Source: IMCC26077 sp964418325
GTDB taxonomy: Bacteria; Actinomycetota; Actinomycetes; Nanopelagicales; Nanopelagicaceae
DNA length: 64,000 bases
Assembly: GCA_964418325.1 (NCBI GenBank)
Contig: CAYQLC010000005.1
Span: 10,089-74,088, forward strand
Reading direction: 5' to 3'
Below the pieces are notes generated by a model, which saw only the letters and a list, made by a program, of their open reading frames with translations, was not told the DNA's origin and ran no database searches. Below, piece after piece: positions 35,137-42,604 of this stretch (positions within the stretch are counted from its first letter, which is position 1; every line of letters starts with the position of its first letter). The translations under genes were made by a program, and so were the position numbers.

Positions 35137-35443
35137 AATTATTCGCACCACCGGCAACAGCAGGAAGAATTGTTACTTTATCTCCGGCGTTGAGGGTAAG
35201 GTCGAGGCCACCAATGAAGCGAACATCTTCATCGTTGACATAAACATTGATAAATTTCAGGAGCGCGCCATCGGTCATGATGCGCTCATCGAGTCCATTA
35301 AATTTCTTTCCTAAATCTGCGATGAGATCGCGCAATGTGGCGCCATTAGCCGAAACCACTTTTGCACCACCGGTATAGGGGCGCAAGATAGTCGGGATGC
35401 GAACCTCAATCGTGTCAGTGGTGTCGGTGCCGTTGGCGCTCAT
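35123..35443 (-). CDS. cysO: sulfur-carrier protein CysO (MoaD/ThiS family) with C-terminal extension
   Basis: A 106-residue ubiquitin-fold sulfur carrier. VRIPTILRPYTGG, FINVYVNDEDVRFIGG and VTILPAVAGG match actinobacterial CysO. The working protein should end in diglycine so that Gly can be converted to a thiocarboxylate; here Gly98-Gly99 are followed by seven more residues (ANNCGAI). A C-terminal cut would be needed, and the metalloprotease gene mec lies just upstream. In Mycobacterium Mec releases cysteine from CysO; QbsE/QbsD in Pseudomonas is a known case of JAMM maturation. Confidence 0.93.
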   Translation of the reverse strand: MSANGTDTTDTIEVRIPTILRPYTGGAKVVSANGATLRDLIADLGKKFNGLDERIMTDGALLKFINVYVNDEDVRFIGGLDLTLNAGDKVTILPAVAGGANNCGAI

Positions 35444-35475
35444 GCTCGTATTATTCCGCAGGGTTCGCGTTGACG

Positions 35476-35895
35476 CTAATCGCCAATGATTTCAACGGGC
35501 TCTTCCGAAACAACGCCATCAACGATGCGAAATGAACGAAATTCGCTTCTAGGTGCAATCTCTTCGCGAGTAGATAAGAGAACGTAATGCGCTCCAGGCT
35601 CGCCTGCATAGGCGATATCGGTACGCGATGGATATGCCTCGGTGGATGTATGTGAGTGATAAATGACTACAGGCATCTCATCTCGATCATCGAGCTCTTG
35701 ATAAAGGTGTAGGAGCGCCTTTGACTCGAATTCATAAAAAGTAGGTGAGTACGCCGAGTTCTCCATGGGGATATGGCGGGTGGGCACCGGATCGCTGGCT
35801 GGACCAACAATCACGCCACAAGCCTCTATCGGATGCTCACGTTCAGCATGCGCCCAGAGGGCAGAAACGAGATCAGCGCCAATGCGTAGGGTCAT
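35476..35895 (-). CDS. mec: JAMM/MPN+ metalloprotease Mec
   Basis: A 139-residue zinc metalloprotease of the JAMM family. All metal and catalytic positions are present: Glu24, His80 and His82 (HSH), Ser90 and Asp93 (SRTD). Mycobacterial Mec hydrolyses the CysO-cysteine adduct to release free cysteine; here it may also trim the CysO tail. ATG 35895 has a TACCCT box 6 nt upstream, suggesting a leaderless operon start for mec-cysO-cysM. Confidence 0.93.
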   Translation of the reverse strand: MTLRIGADLVSALWAHAEREHPIEACGVIVGPASDPVPTRHIPMENSAYSPTFYEFESKALLHLYQELDDRDEMPVVIYHSHTSTEAYPSRTDIAYAGEPGAHYVLLSTREEIAPRSEFRSFRIVDGVVSEEPVEIIGD

Positions 35896-35901
35896 GGCTC
35901 A

Positions 35902-35907
35902 AGGGTA
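35902..35907 (-). promoter_or_regulatory. putative -10 box (TACCCT) for mec operon, leaderless
   Basis: It lies 6 nt before ATG 35895 on the minus strand, with no ribosome-binding site between. Confidence 0.45.
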
Positions 35908-36166
35908 GAGGGCCAGCGATAACGAGAGAGAACGGGAGAGAGAACCCGCCAATTAAGCCAAATGTCCGAATTTCGGAGGGATTATTTATAAAAAAAGTTT
36001 ATGAAAAGGGCGATTTTAGGTTGCGTGAGCGTGGCTCAAGCCTCACTCTTAAGGTTAACAGGTGCTTAAAGAGCCAGACCGTTGATATCGGGGCCTGGCT
36101 TGGCCGGCGCCTCCTGGCGGGCAAAAAAGCTCCTGGGGCACTACAACAACGGAAGGCATCACCTCT
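35908..36166. other. leader region between mec and actinorhodopsin gene
   Basis: About 260 bp without a gene. An AT-rich stretch at 35975-36010 (contains TTATTTATAAA) is the likeliest rhodopsin promoter zone. Downstream lies a GC-rich leader with a small hairpin at 36108-36119 (CGCC-TCCT-GGCG). GGAAGG about 10 nt before the ATG is the probable ribosome-binding site. I recognise no known riboswitch. Confidence 0.4.
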
Positions 36167-36934
36167 ATGTCAAATGCTGTCGCATTAACCGAGGGCCAAT
36201 TTAACTGGATCTACAACACCCTCTCATTTGGCCTCATCAGCATGATCGCATGCACCGTGTACACATTGGTTTCCCAACCACGTGTACTCCCGAAGTACCG
36301 TAAAGCGCTCGTCCTCTCCTCGATGGTTACCTTCATTGCTGGTTACCACTACTGGAGAATCTTCAATTCATTCCACGAGGCAGCTGGCGACGGATACAGC
36401 ATCACCGTCCGCGGCTCCAACAACGCCTTCAACGAGGGCTACCGTTACGTGGACTGGATTCTCACTGTGCCACTACTTCTTGTTGAAGCGATTGCAGTAT
36501 TGGCTCTCGCCAAGGAAGTTGCTTCCTCACTAACCAACCGTCTCGTTATCGCATCTGCGTTGATGATTGGTCTTGGCTACCCAGGAGAAATCTCCATGGA
36601 TAACAACACCAAGATCATCTGGGGCATTGCTTCAACGATTCCATTCCTCTATATCCTCTATGTACTCTTCCGCGAGCTTGGCGCATCACTAGAGCGTCAA
36701 CCAGCGGGCGTAGCAGCGACTGTCGGTCGACTACGTCTTCTCCTTATTGGTACATGGGGCGTATACCCAATCTCCTACATGTTCCCACTCTTCGACATCG
36801 ATGCAACCGATGCATTCGTATGGCGCCAGACTGGTTACACCATTGCAGATATCTTGGCGAAGTGCGTCTTCGGTCTAACGATCTACAAGATTGCACGCAT
36901 GAAGTCTGCTGCGGAAGGAATGAAGGAAGATTAA
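36167..36934 (+). CDS. actR: actinorhodopsin, light-driven proton pump
   Basis: A 255-residue, seven-helix retinal protein. Helix C reads RYVDWILTVPLLLVE: Asp96 is the proton acceptor, Thr100 and Glu107 complete the DTE set of outward proton pumps, and Leu104 at the tuning site predicts green absorption. His61 in helix B (GYHYW) matches the His that pairs with the acceptor in proteorhodopsins. Lys232 (DILAKCVFG) binds retinal. GYPGEIS in helix E is typical of the xanthorhodopsin/actinorhodopsin group. It is a single-gene unit with its own leader and a strong terminator, on the strand opposite to its neighbours. No retinal or carotenoid synthesis gene is in the window. Confidence 0.97.
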   Translation: MSNAVALTEGQFNWIYNTLSFGLISMIACTVYTLVSQPRVLPKYRKALVLSSMVTFIAGYHYWRIFNSFHEAAGDGYSITVRGSNNAFNEGYRYVDWILTVPLLLVEAIAVLALAKEVASSLTNRLVIASALMIGLGYPGEISMDNNTKIIWGIASTIPFLYILYVLFRELGASLERQPAGVAATVGRLRLLLIGTWGVYPISYMFPLFDIDATDAFVWRQTGYTIADILAKCVFGLTIYKIARMKSAAEGMKED

Positions 36935-36967
36935 TATCTTCTCTTCCAACTAGTAAAAGACTAGTCG

Positions 36968-37004
36968 AGAACCGGGCGGGGAAACCTGCCCGGTTCTTTT
37001 TTAT
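36968..37004 (+). terminator. intrinsic terminator after actR
   Basis: Arms AGAACCGGGC and GCCCGGTTCT form a near-perfect hairpin, followed by a run of T that reaches the stop codon of the convergent DUF2017 gene. Confidence 0.93.
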
Positions 37005-37597
37005 CTCTCGTTATTTACGGTAAGAACGTCGAGCAGTATTTCTTGTAACCAACCCAGCCAAGCAAATAAGTTATATATTCCTTTATCTGGACTATCTTCA
37101 CTCATAGCAGCAAATCTCTCTTGAGCATCTGGAGTGACATTCAGACGCGTTCCTAGAGCAAGGCGCATATCGTTGATTCCCATCAACCACATCTGTGCCT
37201 TATCTTCGGGGAGAATAAAATGCAGCTCTTCTCGTTTATTCAAACCAGGTTCGGTGAGGTCTAGAGCATGATCGCCTAAATTCTCAATCAAGATATCTCG
37301 GATTGCATGGGCATGAGCACGTTTTTTCTCGCGAGCGCTATGTTCGGTATAGCGCCGAAACTCTGCCGCATCCCGCTCTTCTTCATAGGCGTCGGGGAGT
37401 AAGCGAGCCAGGACTGGATCTTCTGGGAGTGAATCGTTGCTTGAGATACCAACTACTGCAAGAAGCGGATCTGCCGGTGCATCGCCCTCTCCGAGAAGTT
37501 CAAGAATCTGCTCGGTAAGGCTCTTGAGGATTGCTCCTTCGTAATGGGAAAAGGTAGCGAGGATTTCACCATTACGTTTTCTGGAGAATCCACTCAT
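37001..37597 (-). CDS. DUF2017-family protein
   Basis: A 198-residue soluble actinobacterial protein of unknown function, always close to clpS in this phylum. Recognisable by the N-terminal SGFSRKRNGEILATFSHYEGAILKSLTEQILELL, the middle RYTEHSAREKKRAHAHAIRD and the late LGWLQEILLDVLT. ATG 37597 has GGAG 6 nt upstream. It overlaps the end of the actR terminator. A link with ClpS and proteolysis is inferred from position only. Confidence 0.85.
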   Translation of the reverse strand: MSGFSRKRNGEILATFSHYEGAILKSLTEQILELLGEGDAPADPLLAVVGISSNDSLPEDPVLARLLPDAYEEERDAAEFRRYTEHSAREKKRAHAHAIRDILIENLGDHALDLTEPGLNKREELHFILPEDKAQMWLMGINDMRLALGTRLNVTPDAQERFAAMSEDSPDKGIYNLFAWLGWLQEILLDVLTVNNER

Positions 37598-37600
37598 CGC

Positions 37601-37918
37601 CTACTCCATCCTCTGCAACGTTGCCCAGAGACCATACTCATGGAGCATTGCTACATCGTGCTCCATCTCTTCTCGCGTTCCAGAGCTCACTACCGCTTTA
37701 CCCTCGTTATGTACCTGAAGCATTAACTCATGAGCTTTCTCACGGGAGTAACCAAAAACCACCATAAAAACATGAGTCACATAGGACATGAGGTTAATCG
37801 GGTCATCCCACACGATCGTTACCCATGGCTTGTCATGAAGCGAGCGCAAGAACTCTTCAACAGAATCTGACGGTGTTACTTCAGTATCGGCAGTACTTAC
37901 TCTCGGAGTCGAACTCAT
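37601..37918 (-). CDS. clpS: ATP-dependent Clp protease adaptor ClpS
   Basis: A 105-residue adaptor that delivers N-degron substrates to the Clp protease. The core WVTIVWDDPINLMSYVTHVFMVVFGYS, then LQVHNEGKAVVSSG and ATLQ is the actinobacterial form. The disordered N-terminal ~25 residues are Ser/Thr-rich. ATG 37918 has GGAGG 4 nt upstream, which decides the start over the longer open frame. Ends 3 bp from DUF2017. Confidence 0.95.
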   Translation of the reverse strand: MSSTPRVSTADTEVTPSDSVEEFLRSLHDKPWVTIVWDDPINLMSYVTHVFMVVFGYSREKAHELMLQVHNEGKAVVSSGTREEMEHDVAMLHEYGLWATLQRME

Positions 37919-37959
37919 CGCGCCTCCATTCCTACATATCACTCCTGATGAAACAGCTC

Positions 37960-39855
37960 TCACCTGATCAACACTGAGAATGGCTCACCTTCGGAACTAT
38001 TGTAATTTTCACTCGCCGCTACGGTAACTCTAAAGGTCATGAAACCTCTCTGCTTCGGATATACGAGGAATAAATATCCACCGTTGAGCTCAGATACCTG
38101 ACCACTATCCAGATCTTCCCACGTTGAGCCGCGGCGTACTTGAAGATTTACCGAACCTTCGCGCGGAGTCAGCTGAGCAAGAATCTCCAACGCTTGCCCA
38201 ACCCTGCCATGTGTTGGCGCTGAGATTGCTAACGAACGAGTCACCTTCACTGCCCCGATTTCGCTCTGACTGGCAAGGCGCTCCCAAGTTTCTTCACTAA
38301 TGGCGCGGAACTTAAGTGCGCCACCCACGAGCAGATCCACCTCGGCCAAACCATCTCTTCCAGTCCGCACCTTCGTCAACTCGCTCCATGAGTCCTCTTC
38401 ATTTCTGCGGAATTGGAAGATCACGTCTAGATTTTCAACGGGAGATTTATCTTTCAATGCAAAGAAAGCACCTAGACGTTTAGTCTCGCCATATGTTGAC
38501 GTAACCTCTTTTGTAGAGATCGTCGCGATAACTTCGTCAGGACCAATAGTCCGCGCAAAATCCAAAAGGGCATTAATTGAGTCAGTACTTGCCTGACTCA
38601 ACGTCCACTGCACTAGACCACCAATTCGATATTTGGTCACGAATTGAGCGCGTGCAAGGTATGCGCGTTTATCTTGAAACCAAGCCACACGACTTGCAGT
38701 GCACGAAGCTGGCTCCCCTGCCGCATCAACTCCGTTATAGGTTTTTTGATAGGTAAAGGTTGCTTCACCACGAACTGCGTCGTACACGGGCGTAGTTCCG
38801 TAGGCGAGTGCAAGTTCTGCGCCCTTAGCTGCATCGAACACCGCAGCCTTAGCTCCTGGCTTGATGAGCTTGGCGACATTCTTTGGGCAGGTGCCTTCGA
38901 CTTTAGTTATCCAATCCCTGCCGTATCCGGGTATCCCCACCCAGACTTTTGATGCCGGCATCACTGAGATTGCATACTTCACTGAGCTCTCACTCCACTC
39001 AAGCGGCCCGATAGGTCCAGGGCGACCTACCGAGAAGTCGTACGTCATGATGCGTAATCTGTCGATATACGGAGCTATGCCAGCCCAGTTATAGACATGG
39101 TATGAACCTCTTCGCCCCGATGCGGGATCAAAGAGCACCGGTGTGGTAACCGATAACAATTTATTTTTTTCGCGCAGGCTTGCAGATAATTCCTTAATAA
39201 ACTGCGTCCACAGCGGTTTGGTCTTATTCCATGAGGAAGAGCCGTCGACGAATGCAAATCCTTCAAGATCTAAATCGATTCCATCAAAGTTATTGTTCAC
39301 CACAAGATTAGTTATTGTTGTAACGACTTCCTTACGCGTGCTCTCTTTACCAAGATAACCAGAGAGTACCAACTTCTTCGTTCCATCAGTAATTGCTGGC
39401 AGAATCTTAAATCCTTGCGAACGTAGGAGTTGCACCTGCTCAGCCATTTTGAGAGAGGGATTCGCCGAGGTGAATTGATTCTTGATTGTTTTTGAACTTG
39501 TTAATGAATACCAGAATGGTGAGACTTCGCCCATCATCTCTTTGTAAGCAATTGAACGGGCCACCGAAGCGCGCACGCTGTAATAGGGAATCCAGCCGGT
39601 ATAAATCTTGCGTGCAGGTTTGCTAACACTTCCCGATGCTGATGGTGCCGCTGTTGAAGGTCGGGGAGAGATTGTCGAAGGAGCGCCTACTGACGTTGCA
39701 GGATTCGGGCTAGGTGTCGGCGAACTTGCTTGAGCATCTGCTGTTGAAGTCAGGGTAAGGAGGAGAGCAAAAACTAGGGCGGCGGCGAGGGCAGGCGAGA
39801 GGGCGCTCAATAAATACGATGAATTGGACGCACCCGATCTTCGCATCTGATTCAT
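37960..39855 (-). CDS. secreted glycoside hydrolase family 18 protein
   Basis: A 631-residue protein. Signal peptide (hydrophobic residues 22-38, cleavage near ADA), a Pro/Ser linker (about 43-80), a GH18 barrel (about 85-420) and two predicted beta-sandwich domains at the C-terminus (about 430-631). The GH18 signature DGIDLDLEGF supplies Asp191, Asp194, Asp196 and the acid Glu198, so it should be active on chitin, peptidoglycan or another GlcNAc polymer. The layout recalls SleL/YdhD-like wall hydrolases more than classical chitinases. ATG 39855, with a second in-frame ATG three codons on. Confidence 0.9.
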   Translation of the reverse strand: MNQMRRSGASNSSYLLSALSPALAAALVFALLLTLTSTADAQASSPTPSPNPATSVGAPSTISPRPSTAAPSASGSVSKPARKIYTGWIPYYSVRASVARSIAYKEMMGEVSPFWYSLTSSKTIKNQFTSANPSLKMAEQVQLLRSQGFKILPAITDGTKKLVLSGYLGKESTRKEVVTTITNLVVNNNFDGIDLDLEGFAFVDGSSSWNKTKPLWTQFIKELSASLREKNKLLSVTTPVLFDPASGRRGSYHVYNWAGIAPYIDRLRIMTYDFSVGRPGPIGPLEWSESSVKYAISVMPASKVWVGIPGYGRDWITKVEGTCPKNVAKLIKPGAKAAVFDAAKGAELALAYGTTPVYDAVRGEATFTYQKTYNGVDAAGEPASCTASRVAWFQDKRAYLARAQFVTKYRIGGLVQWTLSQASTDSINALLDFARTIGPDEVIATISTKEVTSTYGETKRLGAFFALKDKSPVENLDVIFQFRRNEEDSWSELTKVRTGRDGLAEVDLLVGGALKFRAISEETWERLASQSEIGAVKVTRSLAISAPTHGRVGQALEILAQLTPREGSVNLQVRRGSTWEDLDSGQVSELNGGYLFLVYPKQRGFMTFRVTVAASENYNSSEGEPFSVLIR

Positions 39856-39865
39856 AGTATGAGCA

Positions 39866-40099
39866 TTATTGCTTTAAGCGACTAAAAATCTCTTTACATG
39901 TAGGGCAGATGGGAAAGTTTTGCGGGTCACGGGTGGGAACCCACTTCTTGCCACAGAGCGCGCGAATGGCTTTTCCGGTTACCGCCGATTCGGTGATCTT
40001 GGATTTATCTGCATAGTGGGAGAAGCGCTCATGATCACCTTCATCAACGCCATTATTTTTCGGGCGGACCAGCGTCTCTATCCGCTCTCTGATGCTCAT
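39866..40099 (-). CDS. DUF3039-family protein
   Basis: A 77-residue protein conserved across Actinobacteria. HERFSHYADKSKITESAVTGKAIRALCGKKWVPTRDPQNFPICPTCKEIF is the diagnostic stretch; Cys in ALCGK and CPTC may bind zinc. ATG 40099 is chosen because conservation begins there, with GGGAG 4 nt upstream. Function unknown. Divergent from argF. Confidence 0.85.
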   Translation of the reverse strand: MSIRERIETLVRPKNNGVDEGDHERFSHYADKSKITESAVTGKAIRALCGKKWVPTRDPQNFPICPTCKEIFSRLKQ

Positions 40100-40149
40100 A
40101 AAACTCCCGTCGTTACGGTGCAGTGGCACCAGCCTAAAGGTTGTGGGCG

Positions 40150-40155
40150 TACCCT
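40150..40155 (+). promoter_or_regulatory. putative -10 box (TACCCT) for argF, leaderless
   Basis: It lies 7 nt before ATG 40163, with no ribosome-binding site in between. Confidence 0.45.
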
Positions 40156-40162
40156 TCTCCTT

Positions 40163-41125
40163 ATGACTCTCGCTAGCGGCCACCTCAAAGATGTGGTGAG
40201 TTCGGATGCGCTCAGCCGCGACGACCTCGAACTTCTTCTCGACACCGCCGCGCGATTTGCGGTGAAGCCACTCTCAGAATCCACCTTCATCGCAGGTGAG
40301 AGCGTCGTCATATATATGAATAAGGCATCCACGAGGACTCGTCTTGCCTCAGAAACAGCTGTGGCGCACCTGGGTGGCACGCCTATCTTTGTCCGAGGCG
40401 ACGAGCTTCAGCTCGGACGTGGCGAGACGATCGCAGATACCGCTCGCATCATCAGTAACTTTGCTAAAGCCTTCGTCATTCGTACTTATGCGCAGAACGA
40501 TGTCGTGGAATTTGCGAATGCAGCAAGCATTCCAGTAATCAATGCGCTCACGGACGATGATCATCCAACGCAACTTCTTGCGGATTGGGTGACGATTCGA
40601 GAAATATTTGGGAAGAAAGTTTCCGGGAGAAAATTTACCTACCTCGGTGATGGTAACAATATGGCTAATGCGTGGATGTTGATGGGTGCTCGACTTGGAG
40701 CGCACATCACGATCGCAACACCACCTGGTAAGTGGGCGCCGAATAACTCTGTCGTTGAGCGAGCACAAAATATCGCCAAAGAACATGGCGGAGTCATCGA
40801 GATCTCACATGATCCAGAGAACGCCGCGCGAGGTGCAAGTGTGTTGTATACCGATGTCTGGATGTCTATGGGCGATGCAGAGAGCGTGCGCGAAGAGAAA
40901 CTACGCGACCTTGCCCCATTTGCGGTGACCCAAAAGATTCTTGACCTCACTACTCCAGATTCCATCTTTATGCATTGTTTGCCGGCACATCGCGGTGAAG
41001 AGGTGGCTGCTGAGGTCATCGATGGGTCGAAGTCAGTCGTGTGGCGCCAGGCCTTTCACCGTAGAACTACGATTCAAGCGCTCCTTTTCCACCTGATAAA
41101 TAAGGATCTTCGCGGTACGGTATAG
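40163..41125 (+). CDS. argF: ornithine carbamoyltransferase
   Basis: A 320-residue enzyme that makes citrulline from ornithine and carbamoyl phosphate. The carbamoyl-phosphate motif STRTR is seen in MNKASTRTRLASETA, with HPTQLLADW in the middle, DGNNMANAW before the ornithine domain and MHCLPAHRGEEV near the end. The frame is open about 80 codons upstream, but homology and the TACCCT box set the start at ATG 40163. No other arginine gene is adjacent, so argF is detached from any arg operon. Confidence 0.95.
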   Translation: MTLASGHLKDVVSSDALSRDDLELLLDTAARFAVKPLSESTFIAGESVVIYMNKASTRTRLASETAVAHLGGTPIFVRGDELQLGRGETIADTARIISNFAKAFVIRTYAQNDVVEFANAASIPVINALTDDDHPTQLLADWVTIREIFGKKVSGRKFTYLGDGNNMANAWMLMGARLGAHITIATPPGKWAPNNSVVERAQNIAKEHGGVIEISHDPENAARGASVLYTDVWMSMGDAESVREEKLRDLAPFAVTQKILDLTTPDSIFMHCLPAHRGEEVAAEVIDGSKSVVWRQAFHRRTTIQALLFHLINKDLRGTV

Positions 41126-41144
41126 GGTCTTTGAAGGGGTGGTT

Positions 41145-42296
41145 ATGCATATCTTTGTTCCACGCGAGTCAAAAGCGGGAGAACGACGTGTTGCGATCGT
41201 CCCGGATGTCGTTACTAAATATGTGCGTGCTGGTTTTACCGTCTCTGTAGAGGCTGGCGCAGGCATCTATGCCCAAGCCGATGATCAAACGCTGGTTGCA
41301 GCAGGGGCAAAGATTGCCGCGCCAACAGATATCAGCTCCGCAGATGTAATTCTCTCTGTTAATCCACTCACGGTAGATCAATTTGCAAAGGTGAAGAAAG
41401 GTGCCATCACCATCTCCTTTCTCGCACCTAACCAATCGCTCGATGCGATTGGCGCTTCGATGAGAGCAGGAGCAACGTCCTTCTCCCTCGAGTTAGTCCC
41501 TCGTATCTCGCGGGCACAATCAATGGATGCCCTTACCTCTCAGGCGCTATGTGCCGGATATCGCGCGGCATTGGTTGCTGCAGAGTTATCACCGCGCTTC
41601 TTCCCACTTCTTATGACTGCAGCAGGAACTGTTACTCCTGCCAATGTCGTAGTGCTTGGCGCAGGCGTTGCTGGGCTTCAGGCGATTGCTACTGCACGTC
41701 GATTAGGCGCAGTGGTCTCTGCCTATGATGTGCGCCCATCTTCTGCCGATGAAGTTCGTTCAATGGGTGCGACATTTATAGATTTGAAATTAGAGGCGCT
41801 CGAAGGTGCCGGCGGATATGCGCGTGAGATGAGCGAAGAGCGCGCTGCCAAACAACGCGAACTTCTTACGCCATTTCTTGCCAACGCCGACGTGGTCATT
41901 ACTACGGCAGCAGTGCCTGGTCGTCCTGCACCGAGATTGGTCACAGAGGAGATGGTCGCTGCCATGAAAGAGGGCTCGGTCATTGTCGATCTAGCTGCCG
42001 AGAGTGGCGGGAATGTTGCCGGATCACAACCCGGTGAGATTATCGAACGAAATGGAGTTCGGATTTGGGGCGGCAAAGATGTGCCCAGCCAACTGCCGTT
42101 CCATGCCTCTGCGCTCTTTGCAAAGAACTGTATGAATCTCTTGATGTTGATGGTTAAGAGCGAGGAAGGTAAGAGTTCACTTCATCTTGATTTCGATGAT
42201 GAGATCATCGCAGCAAGTGCCGTCACTCATCAGGGTGAGGTCCGCCATGAAGGCGCGAAATCTGCTCTTGCTGGAGCAAGTGGAGGTTCACGATGA
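41145..42296 (+). CDS. pntA: NAD(P) transhydrogenase alpha subunit 1
   Basis: A 383-residue soluble NAD(H)-binding subunit (domain I). It opens with MHIFVPRESKAGERRVAIVPD, has the Rossmann stretch VVVLGAGVAGLQAIATARRLGA and the mobile-loop region near SEERAAKQRELL. ATG 41145 with AAGGGG 5-6 nt upstream is preferred over the GTG six bases earlier. First of three genes; alpha is split in two, as in Mycobacterium and Rhodospirillum. Confidence 0.96.
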   Translation: MHIFVPRESKAGERRVAIVPDVVTKYVRAGFTVSVEAGAGIYAQADDQTLVAAGAKIAAPTDISSADVILSVNPLTVDQFAKVKKGAITISFLAPNQSLDAIGASMRAGATSFSLELVPRISRAQSMDALTSQALCAGYRAALVAAELSPRFFPLLMTAAGTVTPANVVVLGAGVAGLQAIATARRLGAVVSAYDVRPSSADEVRSMGATFIDLKLEALEGAGGYAREMSEERAAKQRELLTPFLANADVVITTAAVPGRPAPRLVTEEMVAAMKEGSVIVDLAAESGGNVAGSQPGEIIERNGVRIWGGKDVPSQLPFHASALFAKNCMNLLMLMVKSEEGKSSLHLDFDDEIIAASAVTHQGEVRHEGAKSALAGASGGSR

Positions 42297-42604
42297 GTAG
42301 CGGTCTAGCGTTAATTTCAATCTTTGTGCTGGCAGTTTTCGTTGGCTTCGAAGTAGTTTCAAAGGTCTCTTCAACGCTCCACACTCCATTGATGAGCGGA
42401 GCGAACGCTATTCATGGTGTGATCTTGGTTGGTGCCATCATTGTTGCCTCGCACAGCGATAACAACTTGCAACTTACCCTCTCACTTCTGGCAATCGTGT
42501 TAGCAACCATAAATATGGTCGGTGGATTTGTGGTTACCGATCGGATGCTCGAAATGTTCAAGCCAAAGAAATCTCCTGCGAATAAACCGGATGAGGTGAA
42601 GTAG
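42293..42604 (+). CDS. pntAB: NAD(P) transhydrogenase alpha subunit 2
   Basis: A 103-residue membrane subunit with three spans (domain II part). VSSTLHTPLMSGANAIHGVILVGAI is the conserved stretch at the proton channel. It overlaps the first alpha gene by 4 bp and abuts pntB. Confidence 0.96.
   Translation: MSSGLALISIFVLAVFVGFEVVSKVSSTLHTPLMSGANAIHGVILVGAIIVASHSDNNLQLTLSLLAIVLATINMVGGFVVTDRMLEMFKPKKSPANKPDEVK

Noticed and set aside
35908..36166. Riboswitch upstream of actinorhodopsin
   Set aside because: The leader is GC-rich with short hairpins, but I could not match conserved elements of any known class.
35745..36188. Plus-strand frame over mec start and rhodopsin leader (147 codons)
   Set aside because: Overlaps mec antisense and runs into actR out of frame; composition not protein-like.
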